Both the position numbers and the translations under genes were made by a program. The notes under the pieces were generated by a model. It had not been told where the DNA came from and did no database searches. It saw only the letters and a program-made list of their open reading frames with translations. From Carettochelys insculpta (Eukaryota > Chordata > Testudines > Carettochelyidae), in NCBI RefSeq assembly GCF_033958435.1, contig NC_134150.1, positions 33,041,501 through 33,105,500 on the forward strand: 64,000 nt of DNA, in the 5' to 3' direction. Shown here piece after piece: positions 1 to 12,652 of the stretch; the first letter of the stretch is position 1; each line of letters starts with the position of its first letter.

Positions 1-113
1 GCCACCCGCATGCTAATGAAGCGCTGAATATGCATTTCAGCGCTTCATTAGTAAACTTCGAAATGGCGATTTGCGTGGCCATTTCAAAGTTTGGGGCTAG
101 TGTAGATGTAGCC
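1..113. mobile_element. Right end of a fold-back TIR element, cut by the window edge
   Basis: The sequence matches the right arm of the complete element at 31100-31535: the same internal hairpin around GAAGCGCTGAATATGCATTT, the same TTCGAAATGGC blocks, and an end reading TGTAGATGTAGCC. It has more substitutions than that copy, so it is older. It is non-coding and non-autonomous. The left half lies outside the window, so its TSD cannot be tested; ATA follows the right end. Confidence 0.8.
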
Positions 114-200
114 ATAGAATCATAGAACTGGAAGGAAACTCAAGTGGTTCCCCAGTCCTCTGTATTCAGGGCATGAGCAAGCACCATTGCATTGTAATGC
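114..200 (-). mobile_element. CR1 LINE 3'-terminal fragment
   Basis: ATAGAATCATAGAACTGGAA followed by an AGTCCTCTGTATTCAGGGC-like block is the reverse complement of a CR1 3' end, with the ATTCTATGA-type terminal repeat. Only about 85 bp remains. It directly abuts the fold-back element at 1-113, which probably inserted next to or into it. Confidence 0.7.
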
Positions 201-635
201 AATAATTTATGTAATCCAGAAATATTACCATGGGAGAGAGAATATCTGAGACAAAAATGGCAAAAAGGTTAATGTAAAATATTTAGTTAGCATTTCAATT
301 TAACATAATATAAAATCATCCGATCATAAAGTATTTTGCATAAAGTGTGATTAAACTGAAGCGCCAACTCACACCTTGCCATTGAAGAGATGAGTGGGAT
401 CCTTTGACAAGACAAAGGCTTAGGGCTTTGTTTACCGCTAACCAATTTTAGCAAGAATAGGGATTTGGCTATCTTTGCAAAATCCAATCCTTAAATTCAC
501 TTAGAACATAAAACAGGTAGCCCATAACCCCAAACCATTGCCAGATTGTTGGCATAGATTCTGCATTACTTGCAAGCCATTAAACCCAACTAGGGCTGAT
601 AACTAAACTAATGGAATGGACAACAATTACATAGG
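201..635. other. AT-rich stretch, nothing recognised
   Basis: Unique-looking AT-rich sequence. No repeat ends, coding signal or RNA gene seen. Short open frames are ordinary for this composition. Confidence 0.5.
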
Positions 636-960
636 GTGATGAACGGCCTTCTAGTGTCAGAAAATATGGTAGGTAGATCAGCCCATCAACTGGGAGGAAA
701 AGAGGTAACTGCCTCAGGCGCCAGTGATTCAAAGGGGTCCAGGGTGCATTGCAAAGCCTTAGGCAGTGTGCTCCACACAGTGCAAGGTGGGGGCGCAACA
801 CCATCTGGGTCAGTGCTAAGGGCCAGCTTCTGGGCCCCAACCATTCCGCCCCAGGCATTGCCCCTTCTGGGAGCATGGGGCTGCCGCACCCCCTCCTACT
901 TTGGCCAGCTGCCCAGCAAATTGTCAGCTCACCTATGATAGACAGACGTACATTAAATCA
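636..960. repeat. GC-rich old interspersed repeat segment (unclassified)
   Basis: A sharply GC-richer block in AT-rich surroundings, with TTCAAAGGGGTCCAGGG-type wording that recurs around 11440 and in relaxed form around 44180. This suggests a dispersed old repeat. No clear ends or TSD. The overlapping open frames on both strands follow from the composition. Confidence 0.4.
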
Positions 961-3905
961 CTGGGCAAACTGAAACAAGAACACGTACAACAGACAAGGG
1001 CAAATACAACAGTACATGCTCAGGGTTAATAACCACATACTAATACAAAATTCAGTATGGGCAACAGCTTGCTGTACTGTACATAGAAGTCCCAAAAGGC
1101 TATGTGCCCCAACATACCAAGAGTTGGAGGTGACAATCAAAGCAGTATCCCCTGCACAGGAGTCTATTTTAGAATCCTGGTTTTTTTCAGTAAGTACTCC
1201 AAACTTCAAATAACACATATGACACAACTTGCAGCCTCGTGAATTAGCAGTAGCCAGCTTGAACGATTTACCATTTGCTGGACTCCAGCCAGTCTCTGCA
1301 ATCTATGCCTCACTTAGTTCCAATATTGCTCTTCCAAGAATCTTTTTCTGGCCATTTAGAGCCTTGCCAAAGCAATCAGTGCCGATTCCATTTAATGCAG
1401 CATTATTAACTTTTATTTTTCCTGTTACCTGTAAAGAAATATTTTGTGGAAATAATAGTTGCATGTTCTTCTCTGTATGTTTAGAAATATGTCATCTCTG
1501 GCTTGGAAATGTAGTATTAAGTTTACTCAACAAGCCAGAAAACCGCTATCTGAAGAATGTGACTATTTGCAATTCTCCCTGAGATATGCCATATGCCTGG
1601 TTTATGTTACTAGGAGAAAGGTCACTCAGTGTTACATTTCATTCGGTGGTTCTATTATTGTACAATATGAATATATAATATGCTTAATTGGTGCATCAAT
1701 TAATATATACATTATGCAGTAGATCTCAGAAACTGCACAGTAATTTATGAAAATATCAGTAATATTTCTATACAGTGTGGTTTTAACCATGGCAGTCCCA
1801 GGATATTAAAGAGAAAAGTGCGTGAGGTAGAAAAGTTGGTCCAATAAAAATATCTATCCCACCTTCTCTCTCTATTTTCCATATAACTTTTGGTCACTAT
1901 ACAAGAAAATGCTATTTATAATTTATAGTTCTCTCTTACAAAGTACAATAAAGATGTCAAAGCTTACAGTTTCACAGATGGATAAAATATTGATGGTGAA
2001 AATTTGCATTGCATATTTGTACATAAAAATCAGGTTGGTAAGTATGCAGTTGCAGTACCTTATCTGTGTTTATACAAATCTATATTTTGGACACGTGTAT
2101 ATTTTGCAGTCCCTATGACTGCCCCTTCTTTTGTTTAGCAGTAGTAAATACTTTGTTTCTTTGAATAACCCATGATATGTTTCTGTATTAGTAGATTCAG
2201 AATTTGATCCAATCCTCATTGATGTCAGTGAAAAGATTCCCACTGACTTCAGTTGTCCATAGATCATACCCATGCAAGGAATATTATAAAAGGAAATAAA
2301 AAATAAGATCCTGTAAACAAGCTTATGAAAATCTGTTAGTTTTGAAATATCAGCCATTTGGAATAAAAGTTAGTTTGGAAAATATTTTCACTGCATTTTT
2401 TTCATATATAACTTTAAAACTTACAAGGTACTAATAAAATACCCTCTAACCTTCATATTAAAACATTCTCTTACTTGCCGTTGCAAAGTGTAATACCTAC
2501 TGCATATCCAAACACGTTCCAATAACTAAACTACTGTGCAAAACTCTATATGCTGTTATGATCCTAAAGAAAGTGAGACAATTGAGTGTGATGCAAGGGT
2601 AAGCTCTTGTCACATAGCAATGTAACAATGTGTGCATTGCAGCTACCATAAGTACACAATTCACTGATTTCTCCCTTCTCCCCTTAAGTTAAGACTGCAT
2701 TATGAAGAACAGTAAGCTACTATATCTAATTTGATTACAATCTGGATCTGTTTGCAATATTTGACAGACTCCCAAGAACTGCAAAGAAAATCTTTCATAA
2801 TTAGCACCTTATACACATTGTTGTTGTTGTCATCCTTGTCATTATAATAAAATTATCAATTAAATGTGTTGGACTTTAGTTTTTTGCCAAAAGGGTACTC
2901 AGTTGGCTCATGGAGTGAACAGACTTTTTTGTGCCATGGTATGAATGGTAATTTTATGGCAATACAAAGATCAAATTTTTGCAATTTACCCAGCCCCAGA
3001 GGCCTTAAGGAATGAAAAGTTACTAGAAGAACACATTTATCCTGCTGGCTTTCATTAAAGCCTAGCTCTGTTCCAAATACTTTTGTCTCTATCTAGTAAA
3101 GAAAAAGGGAGGTAGAGCCAATAACAGTTTCAAAGTATTGTGCCTTAGATAGAGGCCAAGTGCAAAGATTCAATAAGCAAATATGAGTTAATGAATCTTG
3201 TTACTCAATTTGTCTTATGAACGTGTGCCCTGTGTGCCTTTCTTAGTTCGCAGATGGTTGCCAAAGCATTTGTACATTTAACAAACTAATATCCTCATAA
3301 ACTACCACCTCCCATAAAGCTTAAATAAATGAATAAATAAATTAAATAAAAAATTACCAGAATATTTTGACTGTTTTGTCTAAGCTGGGAAATGCATAAG
3401 ACACAAAACAAAATAGATATAGAACTTGGCTGAACCTTGCTTTAATTTTGCCAAAGAAAGCTTGAAAATACAGCCAACTTGGCTACTAAAAACAGCCTTT
3501 CAGCCAGCACTAATTATGTCAACAAATAGTTCATGCTTAGCCCTTGTTCAGTCCCTGGCTTCTCACTCGATGGGGGTGGGGATGAATATTACGTATTTAG
3601 GGAGCTGAGCAGCTGCTTGGGTTAGCGTTCCTCCATTTAAGGGTGTGCTAACCTTGCAACAACCTAGTGACATCATCATTTTTCACCTTGTTTCTTTCTC
3701 ATGGGGTATGTCTTCACGGCGAGCCTGAGGTGAAAAGGTTTCATAGGCAAGCAGACAGCCTGCATGACAAATGTGCTGAGGAGTCAAAGAAAATTTTAAC
3801 CTACCCTACCTTAGCATGGTCACTCTTTGTACCTTTGAACAAAGTGATAAATGGTTTTCTTCAAAAATAGTGGAGGAAATAAAAGACAGAAAAATAAAAT
3901 AAATC

Positions 3906-3936
<31 letters not shown>

Positions 3937-5600
3937 GAAATCCCTCCTATATTGTGGTGTGTAAATCTTGCAAACTCTTTTCCCCCAACCCCAGGTAAAC
4001 AAGGAGAATGAGAGTGAATAGAAACCCTTTATCTCTAAATTTAGATTGTAATGGGTCTCTCACTCTCCCTTAAATTTTATAGTATTGCTTATAAAATGCA
4101 GCTATGCCAGATCCACACTGGTAACATTTATACTCTGTAATTTTAAGTGGCATAAGCAACATCCTGCTGTACTTTCTGATTATTTTCGCTGCATGTTCAG
4201 CATCCCCCAACCAACTCAAAAATATTTTCATATGCAGCAATAAATCACTGTAACTTTGTGAAGCTTTGCTCTCACTCCTGTGAAATCTTTAATTTTTCAT
4301 AGGTGGCCGCAACTTTCATTATCCGCACTATGTTATTTTCTGTCAAAATATGTGTCCTGGTCTGATATTGGGCTAATATAAATGTAACGTTGAAATTCTG
4401 TAGATCTTATCAGTGTTTGTTACTGCTCTTCCGTAGAATGGTGTGCTTCAGCTTATTTAACATAATTTTTTAAATAAATAGTTAAATCCAGTCATGCGAC
4501 TGCTAAATCAGTGTCTTAATTATTACTTATGAGAGGAGAACAATCAGCTCCTAGTGGTTATACAGCAGTTTCCATCTGTGTAGCTCAAATCACTTCACAA
4601 AGGCAAGTAAGTAACAGTGGACCAAATCTGTGCCCTGCTATTCAACAGAAGTTGAGTTCAGTCAGAGTTCTCCAGCTAGGCTGGATTCTTTGTTCATGGA
4701 AGCATATACGCAGAGGACAATAGCATTGCTCCAGGAGTACCCAGTCTAGCTGTCTTCCCCAGAGCCTCAGCAGTGTGTCAGGGTAGGAATGAGCAGCAAA
4801 ATTCACCCCTAGCTTCTCCATTCATGAGAGATGTGGTTGTTCCAAACACCAATCTCATACCAATATAGCCATTTATTCTATGCCTAACTATCATAATTTC
4901 CCTATGGAAACAAGAAAGCTTATGTGGCAAGCCATCTTGCTTTTGGTTTTGTTTTATGTTTAATGAAAAACTAGGAGTGCTTGTTTGAAGCTGTGAACTG
5001 GTTTGCATGTTAGAAAGGCCATTTGTTAGAATGGGCAGAGAGCAGGTGAGATGGTCAAAGCGACATGATAAATGTATTTACCACATGACTCTGCAGTTTA
5101 TCCCATTGATAACAATTTTATGCTTGAGAGTTAGTTGTGTATGTGCTTCTGTGTGCTTTTAATATGTATTTTTCTGTGTACATGCCACATATAGATAGCC
5201 TTATAAGATAAAGTACCCAAAGATCTAGATGTAGAAAGATGTGTATTCTTCAAAAAACTATATAATTTGTTTTGAATCATGTAGTAGATATTTCAGACAT
5301 TTTAATTGTCAAGTTAAGAGTTTGGATCTAAAGACATCATGGTTAAACAAACAGGCTTTTAGCTAATTTAAGTTAGAATAAAAGTAAGCATTTCAAAGCT
5401 ACATGGTGGGAATAGCTCATAAATGAAGCATTTTTCCCCCTTAGGGATATAATCAGACTGCAGAGAAATCCCTAAAGGAAAGGCATTCATAAATTGGGGA
5501 AGGGGGGATTGCTAAATAGCAGCATCGTTATGCTAGTTATTAAGCAAAAGGTCTGCTAAAAAACCAACAACAGGGGACCATGTTTGCAAAGTTGTGAATA
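961..5600. other. Unique-looking AT-rich sequence
   Basis: No genes or transposon ends recognised. It holds a short (TTG)n near 2818-2831, a TAAATAAA-rich tract at 3322-3352, and the AAT microsatellite listed separately. Text near 2236-2255 (CACTGACTTCAGTTG) and 4620-4670 resembles a dispersed CATTGACTTCAATGGGA-type repeat motif. The part at 1230-1580 has retained CpGs and balanced composition and could be a conserved non-coding element. Confidence 0.4.
3906..3936. repeat. (AAT)n microsatellite
   Basis: About ten uninterrupted AAT units, directly visible. Confidence 0.97.
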
Positions 5601-6010
5601 AATGAGTTACAAAAAATACTGAATTTATATGTAAGTCAGAAAAACAGGGTAAGATCTTTTATTCCACACTTATGAGTTTGAATACACTTTCAGTTCCTCT
5701 TAGTTATCTCAAATTAAATCTTAAATTGAGCTTGTGGTTCCGTGAATTAATACCGTGGCCTTTCAGCTCTTTTGCTGAGGTCATTCAAATCTAATGGTGG
5801 AAATGGTCACGGGGTCAAGTATTGGTATGTACAGTACATACATGGTTTAATGATGCCAGCAGATGTTTGCCTTCTGCATATGGGAGTCATAATGCACGGG
5901 TGGACTCTGTGAAGGCACTCAATTATCACGTTATTGTATCTTCATTCCATCTGAATTGTGTGGCAGGAAATAAAAAAATAGCACATTAAATCACGGCAAA
6001 GGTTCTGCTT
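5600..6010. promoter_or_regulatory. Candidate conserved non-coding element
   Basis: Non-repetitive sequence with several retained CpGs (CCGTG, CACGGGG, CACGGGTGG, TCACGTTATTG, ATCACGG) in an AT-rich setting, plus an odd-centred palindrome GTATGTAC-A-GTACATAC at 5825-5841. This texture suits a conserved enhancer but is not proof. No gene can be assigned. Confidence 0.25.
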
Positions 6011-6640
6011 TAAATCAAGAAAAATAAGAAAAGAATTCAGAGTTCATTTCCTTGATCCTGTTAATTCACCCCATTGTGCCTAGTCACCACAGAGGCTTAG
6101 ACGCATGCATAATCTTATGTAGATAGACTGCAGTCATAGTATGCATTGAGGTATGTTAAGGCTGGTATATCTTCAGCCTCAATCCACATTAAAGGGTATA
6201 AATTCTAGTGCACACTAAAGGGTCCTTATGGTCCTAATGACCAGTTTCCCAGTAAACAGTATTGTCATGCTATTTGAAACAGGACTACTTCAGCACATGC
6301 CTAGTTAGTGTTACTGCACACTTTAAAAAGACCAGTTGTATGCTTGACACCCTAGTACACACTGAATTTACACCTCTTAATGCCGAATAATGTACAGTAG
6401 AGACCAGGCACAAGAGTAACTTTTATTCTCAGATTCTTTATTTTGGTATGCTAGAATTTAAATATCTTGGACTGTATTATAATTGTTTCCAATTCTCTTT
6501 TAATGATGTAATTGTATCAAAGGTGTAAAGTATTTCTGAATATGTAAACATTAATAAACAATTACTGGACCCAACAAAGAATGGCATGATATCACTCTAT
6601 TCTACAATATGAATGTGTGATTCTCTCAATATGAATACAG
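6011..6640. other. AT-rich stretch, nothing recognised
   Basis: No repeat ends, coding signal or RNA gene seen. Confidence 0.5.
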
Positions 6641-6870
6641 TCTGGAATGGAAGGCTGAGGGCTGGGGCAGTCATGGACCTGGGATGGAGGTGAGGGGTAT
6701 GTGTGGATGCCTGCTGCTTAGTGCAGCAGCCTGTAGCAGATCCCTGGGAGCTGTGTTGGGGGTGTGCACTGCCTGCTCCTGCAGCTGTGTGCCCCAGCTG
6801 GCCAGCTCCTTCTTACCAGAGTGGGGTCCTGGGGCACACCAGCTTACTTCCACCTCTGGTTCAGTGTCTT
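6641..6870. repeat. GC-rich old repeat segment (unclassified)
   Basis: An isolated GC-rich block with purine-rich then pyrimidine-rich wording (GGGCTGGGGCAGTCATGGAC and similar), typical of decayed DNA-transposon interiors in this window. Overlapping open frames occur on both strands. No ends or TSD identified. Confidence 0.35.
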
Positions 6871-6939
6871 TCAACATTCACTGAGTTGTGTCAGTTTTGA
6901 GGACTGTACTTGATATGGTGATTTTCAGATTTTTTGCAG

Positions 6940-7097
6940 CATGCACTTTCGTGGGCAAAGACTCACTTTGTCTGACGCATGTAGTGTGTCTTTGCCCATG
7001 AAAGCTTATTCTCCAAAAAACCTCTTCTTCTATGAGTTGCCCACAGGACTTCTCGTTGTTTTTGTGGATACAGACTAATACAGCTGCCCTCTGATAC
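6940..7097 (-). mobile_element. SINE-like repeat, family A, with partial inverted arm
   Basis: Read on the minus strand it starts GTATCAGAGGGCAGCTGTAT, then TAGTCTGTATCCACAAAAAC, the family-A head. The body follows with the AAGCTTTCATGGGCAAAGAC core. After the CGTCAGACAAAGTG centre a short inverted piece of the core repeats (GTCTTTGCCCACGAAAG). Similar TGGTGATT wording flanks both sides (near 6916 and 7106) and may be a decayed TSD. Confidence 0.7.
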
Positions 7098-7784
7098 ATG
7101 GCTTGGTGATTGTCTCTCTTCTGGTTGGTTTTATGAGAAACAATCCCATTCCAGGCACCTCTCATTTCCCTGGCACAGCCAAACTCTCACCTTGATTTAA
7201 GTTATGATAAGAGGACACTGCATACCCAATTTGGTGGTCCTCACTCTTACCGTTTAGAAGGCGTTCTTGATCAAACAGACACATTTTCTCAAATATAATG
7301 TAGATATACCAAGTTTCAACCAAGAACAATTTTTTACAGCTGAATTTTAATATTCTTGGAAACAATGCTTGGAAATGTTCTTGGAAATGCTGATAGAGCC
7401 TTATGTATAGATGCTCCAGTAGGTACTATTATAGTGCATATGGGCAACTCAGCAAGAGTTTTGTCTTGCATGTTAACTGTCATCTTTCATAGTCCATCAC
7501 TGCCATCTTTCTGTTGGATGGTCAATAAAAATGATCATGAACAACCATTACAATTGTTATTAAGAGTAGAATGTTAGCATCTCTTTTGCATATACTCTTT
7601 GCAAGATAGCACATCATACCTTTATTTTGTACTAGTGTGTCCTTTTTTTCATGTCTAAAAGGGGCGTGATCCTGCTGGGTGCTGAATTCCTTTCATGCCT
7701 ACTGAACTCATTGTGTGAGAAGGACATTTAACAGAATGAAACATAAAGTGCAGTTCTCTCCTGTCTCCCCAGAGAATACTTGAA
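7098..7784. other. AT-rich stretch, nothing recognised
   Basis: Unique-looking sequence between the family-A repeat and the CR1 remnant. No gene or repeat end identified. Confidence 0.5.
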
Positions 7785-8385
7785 AATCATAGATCGATAG
7801 AAGTGTAGGACAGGAATGGACTTTGAGAGATCATCTAATCCAGTCTCCTGCCCTCAAGACAGGATTATACAACAACTAAACTATCTTTGATGTCTGTTTG
7901 TCTAGCATGATCTTTAAAACTTCCAGAGATGGACAATCCACAACTTCCCTAGATAATTTTTTCCACTGTTTAACTACCCTGACAGGTAGGAAGTGTTTCC
8001 TAATGTCTAACTTAAACTGCCCTTGCTGCAGTGTAAATCCATTGCTCCTTATCCTATCATCAGAGGTTAAAGAGAGAACATTTGTACCTTCCTCTTTGTC
8101 AGACCCTTTTACGTACTTGGAAACAGCTTTTATGTCCCCTCTCAGTCTTGTCTTCTTCAGATTAAACAAACCCCTTTTTTCAAACTTTCCTCACAAGTCA
8201 TCATCTTTAGAGCTTTAATAATTTTTGTTGCTCTCCTCTGGACATTCTCCAATTTCTCCACATCTTTACTGAAATGTGGTACCTAAACTGGACACGTACT
8301 CCAGCTGAGGGTTTATTGGAATGGAATAAAGCAGAAGAATTATTTCTTGTCTTTCTTGCAGTACTTGCCAATGCATAGTATTTTC
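7785..8385 (-). mobile_element. CR1 LINE, 5'-truncated 3' region
   Basis: The + strand starts AATCATAGATCGATAGAA, the complement of a CR1 3' terminus, followed by CATCTAATCCAGTCTCCTGC and text typical of CR1 up to about 8385. It contains the C-terminal end of the reverse-transcriptase ORF. It is one of only two recognisable CR1 pieces in the window. 5' truncation is the normal fate of CR1 copies. The 5' boundary is approximate. Confidence 0.88.
7876..8169 (-). pseudogene. CR1 ORF2 C-terminal remnant (reverse transcriptase tail)
   Basis: This is an open frame of 97 codons on the minus strand. Its residues LRGDIKAVSKYVKG, then LDIRKHFLPVRVVKQW and LSREVVDCPSLEVLK, match the C-terminal tail that follows the reverse-transcriptase domain in CR1-clade LINEs (known pattern LRGDL..YKYLKG ... 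DIRKxFFxxRVVxxWNxLP.EVV..PSL..FK). The catalytic RT and endonuclease parts are absent because the element is 5'-truncated, so this is a dead fragment. The first Met is simply the first in frame and not a real start. The frame stays open with few changes, so the copy is not among the very oldest. Confidence 0.85.
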
Positions 8386-9060
8386 TTACCCAACAAATCT
8401 GCTCCCAGTTGGTATTCAGAGTTACTTCTGCTCTACTTGAGAAGGAAGAAATGTTGCTACTATTGTCCTATCTGCTTGCACTGCAGCATCACCAAATTTA
8501 GAGTATTTGCGAGGGAGCTGGAGTCTATTCTGGCTCTTACGTCATGAAAAGAAATTGTCAACTAAGCTCCCATTCCAAAAGCCAAGTTCCAACTTCAGTT
8601 TCACCTCTGCAATATTGTTGAACACAAATGCATAAACCAGTAGAGAGCTCCAACCTGACTGTCAGTTCCCCAGGGAGGTTTGCTGTGCTGCTATTTAGAA
8701 AAAAAAATCTTTTTACCTCTGAAATGAACAAAGCTGATCTGAAAGACCTTGAAACAATCTAAGCAAGAATCAGCACAATGTCATTAGCAAAAAGTCACCT
8801 TTCAAAGTGAAACTGCAGTAGAACTTGTCCCACTGCCATATTTTGTGTTTGTGAGTGGCTCTGAATTTGGTTCCTCCATATTGTATACTAGGTTGCTGTA
8901 GGGTTACAGGTAACAAAGCCCCCAGTGCAAATTAAGTCGATGATCAGCATGCTCTTTGTAAAGTGAAATGTTACAAACTAAATGGAGCATTTTGACAATA
9001 TTAGAGTTTGGTTAGTAATTGAAATAAATTTATGATTTTTTTTTCTTTTTCAAACACAGA
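8386..9060. other. Unique AT-rich sequence
   Basis: No repeat end or gene recognised. Ends at the border of a small TIR element. Confidence 0.5.
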
Positions 9061-9218
9061 GGCTACATCTACACATGCCGCTTTTTCTAGAAACAGCGTG
9101 ATAATGAGCTGTCCGGAAGATGCTAATGAAGGAAATTTACATCCACACCTCATTAGCATCTTCCGGACAGATCATTTCCACACCCCTTCCGGAAGAAGTG
9201 GCACATTTAGATGTGGCC
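9061..9218. mobile_element. Small fold-back TIR element (GGC-ended group)
   Basis: Starts GGCTACATCTACACATGCC and ends GGCACATTTAGATGTGGCC, which are inverted copies of each other. Inside, GTCCGGAAGATGCTAATGA is mirrored as TCATTAGCATCTTCCGGAC. About 158 bp, non-coding. The flanks (AGA / ATG) give no clear 3-bp TSD, unlike better-preserved relatives. Confidence 0.85.
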
Positions 9219-9303
9219 ATGATGATTAACTCTTTGTTTGTGAATTCTGTGAAATAGGAAAATAGGAAAATATAACCTAAAATATGATAGATATTAATGG
9301 GTA

Positions 9304-9442
9304 ACTGTATTAGTCTGTATCCACAAAAATGAGAAGCCCTGTGGCACTTTATAGACTAACAGATTTATTGGACTGTAAGTTTTCGAGGGCAAAGATCCAC
9401 TTTGTGCACTTGTGGACCTGTGGGTCTTTGCCCATGAAAGCT
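9304..9442 (+). mobile_element. SINE-like repeat, family A
   Basis: Head CTGTATTAGTCTGTATCCAC, A-run, then CCTGTGGCACTTTATAGACT, the TTTTCGAGGGCAAAGATCC core and a short inverted piece GGGTCTTTGCCCATGAAAGC after the centre. Same layout as the copies at 6940 and 17009, with a shorter inverted arm. Confidence 0.72.
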
Positions 9443-10879
9443 AAAAAATGATGTGGTTTTAGAGATAGTCCAAGAAATTTAGTCTGAACATTACTGTCCT
9501 TTAAATGTTTAGGAGCTGTAGATCTGATGCAGCTCAAATATGGCAAGAGATGCAGGAAAACAATAAATTGCACTTATATTCTTCTTTAGAATTCATTTGA
9601 GCTACAGGGTCACTTTTTCAATAACTGTCTCTGCAGAAGGAAATATGAGCATGCTTGTAAACTTGATATGAGCATTTATTGTTGTTGTGCTTATAATCAC
9701 AAAATTGAAGTTGGACAGTGGGTGTTAATTTTTTGTATATGCAACTAATGAAGTACAAATCCAAGGAGGTATCTGGCCCATAATTTGTTAGAAGAAGGTA
9801 CAGATGAAAAAAGTCACATCATGTATTATATAGATCTTTTTGTTGTTGTTGTTGTTGTTTTCAGTCTGTTTCATTACAAATGAGGCTGTAAATACAGGTG
9901 GCCATAAGAAGGATTAGTTAACAAACAAACAAACAAACAAAAACTAGGGAATCATTTCTTCCACCCTCCAGTAGGAGATCTACAAGGTCACCAAATTAAA
10001 CCTTTATGTAATCCAAAAATTGAATCTTAGTACAGCCATTTTCCTAATGCAATTGTTGCAATACCTATTGGTGCTGACAGTTTTGTTCACATCTCTCTAT
10101 TGTGCTGTTCAGTTTTATTTGACAGTGCAGAATGGCATCAGTGTGTATTGGAGGTAACATCTGAGCTGTCTCTGGTCTCTTGGGATAACTGTACTACTTT
10201 ACCTCCTTACCATCATATAGGGATTTAGTTCTCTAAGGTTTCCTCCTGGTTTAAGCATCTTTTATTTAATTATTAATTGAAAGCATGGTAATGATCACTG
10301 CAAACAAATGTATCACTGTATTAAAGTATGTGTTTTAGAACACAGACTAGCAGTATGCTTGTGGCAAGATTTTGATAAAACTAAAGAAGAGGAAAGAAGT
10401 TGTTACAGTGCAGTTTGGAAGATTATGAACTTGTGTGTCTGTCTGTTCTATCTGTGTGATGCAAAAATCAGCATCACTTTCTAATTAACGTATTTTCTTG
10501 CTCCCAAAAGAGAAAAATATTCTGGTGTGGTAGATAAGTTTTATCCACCTAAAAGTCCATGGCAGAGGTAGGAGTAGGTCTGAATTTGAATCCAAACACT
10601 ATATAGTACAGTTACTGATAGAACTAACCCTGTAGCCACAGGTGTTTGGTTGAGCCTAAATTAATAATGTTCTATTCTATTTACTGTGTATTCTATTTGT
10701 ATAGCTATGCTTTTAAAAGCGGGATCTAAGTTTGCGTGTGGGTGTCTTTCTGTGCACAACTTTTTAGCTGAACCTCTCAACACATGACATACATGTACAA
10801 ATGTGTTTAGAGGCTATGAGAAACACTGTTTGAGTGGCATTTGAAAACTGTATCTGTATTTAACTCAGTCATGTCTATA
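9443..10879. other. AT-rich sequence with two simple repeats
   Basis: Contains (TTG)n at 9841-9859 and (ACAA)n at 9920-9942. Nothing else recognised. Confidence 0.5.
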
Positions 10880-11620
10880 TGGGGATTGAAACAGAATCAA
10901 CCTGCTATAGCCAACATGGAGCCACTCTGTGCTCTGTTCTGCAGAACACAAGGCACCAATAATGGGTGTGGCTCTTCTGCTGTGTGGGTTTGTTAAATAG
11001 TGGATTTGTGGATCCAGTGGCCAACCCTTCACCCATGCCCTCCACAGGTGACCTCACCATGATGTGAGCCCATATAGTATGCATCATCCCTAGAATAGAC
11101 TATGAAGATATAGCCAGTCTCTTCTCTCCAGGCATGAGAGAGCTGTTCTCTGTACTGCAGAACACAGGGCAACAACAGCCAGCCTTCTCTCACCAAATAT
11201 GGCAAAACCACCATGCTCCCATTGGCTGCCCTTAAGGTCGGTGCTGTGGGGCAGACAATCACCATGACCTCCAGACAAGGTCTATGTGGGGCTGGCTCTG
11301 CACCCCCCCGAGAAGAAGCAGGGCCTCAGTTGGAGCGGGTAGGGCTGGGAAGCCAGCCCTCAGCACCACCCAGATTGCAGCATCCCAACCCCCAGTCCTT
11401 AGAGCCATGCAGAGCTTGAGGAGAGGCACTTCAGCAGCAATTCAAAGGGGCCTGGGACTTCAGTTAGTGCCATGGCTTCAGAAACAGTGGCCAAAAGTCC
11501 TGAGCCCCTTTGAATCATCAGGCTGTACAGCAACTGTCGTGTTTCCCCTTCTTACATGCCCCCTCCCCGCCCCATTGGCGGGGTTGGATGGGCGAGACAT
11601 TATCTGATTCAAATATGACC
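10880..11620. repeat. GC-richer repeat-like segment with an internal near-duplicate
   Basis: CTGTTCTGCAGAACACA near 10937 and CTCTGTACTGCAGAACACA near 11148 are two related passages about 210 bp apart, each followed by GGCA(C/A)CAA-like text. 11280-11600 is GC-rich. This suggests a decayed composite or partly duplicated repeat. No ends or coding potential recognised. Confidence 0.35.
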
Positions 11621-12200
11621 ATATAAATGATAGTTGCAACCACTGTTATATATTTGCACCCATCCACACTGAATGGATTTTCCTGTGGATGGTCCATAAG
11701 ACGTATAGGCAATAGCTTCTGCTATTAGTAAGCAACTCATGAATATGACTTGCTCATATGACTTCATATTCCATCTTTACCTGTGATTTTGCACAGGAAG
11801 AACAATGGGCTTCCCTTCACTTGGCAAAAAATGAAAATGACCTTGAAAACATTGCCCTTTTGCCTCTTTCCTCCTCTGACATCTAGACTGTGGACTTGTA
11901 TTAATAGAAGCATTCAAACAAAGGGAGTGAGGTCCTTGCAATGATTTGGAAGCAAACTGAAACTTGACTTAAAGTAGCAGTTCATTCCACTTTTGCTGCA
12001 AGTTTGAATCAAGAATGTTACACTTATTTTATGTATTTTATTTCTTTATCCAATTTTAACCTAATCTTTCTTTTGTAAATTAATTTTTAGATCTTCAAGA
12101 TTGGCAATAGCATGATTTGTGGGTAATCTGTTTTGTATATTGTGTGGCTGGTCATCTGGAATCAAAAGAACCTCTTATTTGTTGAGACTGGCTGTAAAGA
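11621..12200. other. AT-rich stretch, nothing recognised
   Basis: No repeat or gene signal seen. Confidence 0.45.
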
Positions 12201-12652
12201 AGGTGACCATCTGTCCTGCTTTCCCTGACAGTCCCTAATGTACGCAATCTCACAGGCATCACTATGTTTTTAACAAAATGGGCAAATTGTCCAGTATTAT
12301 GCAGGGCTCTTGTTCCCCAGCACCCGGTGTCTTGAGGTGGCAGCCCCCACTGCGAGGGAGCTCCTTCAGTGGGACTGGCTGTCCCATTCCCTGACACCCC
12401 ATGGGAGCAGCTCCCACTGCTGGTGAGCTCCACCATGGTGTGGAGGCCTTATTCCCTGGTACCCCCCTGCTGTGAGGTTGCAGAGCCTCCATTCTCCACA
12501 CCCCTTCATCGGGAGGCTCTGGAGCCCCCATCCCTGGTGCCTCATTCTGGGGCAGCTGCCCCCATCACTGAGGAGCCCTGACATGAAACAGCAGCCCCCT
12601 GATCCCTGGAGGCTGGTGTCCTGTAGATGCTATAAGGCAATGTTGTCACCCT
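12201..12652. mobile_element. Probable small DNA transposon, AGGGTGAC-type ends
   Basis: Left end AGGTGACCAT and right end TGTTGTCACCCT are approximate inverted repeats enclosing a GC-rich interior that contrasts with AT-rich flanks. The text after the left end (CTGTCCTGCTTTCCCTGACA) is familiar from dispersed reptile repeats. The TSD is unclear. Overlapping open frames on both strands are composition artefacts. Confidence 0.45.

Noticed and set aside
5825..5841. Palindrome GTATGTAC-A-GTACATAC as a steroid-receptor site
   Set aside because: The half-sites do not match AGAACA with a 3-bp spacer, and a 17-bp palindrome in 64 kb is only mildly unusual.
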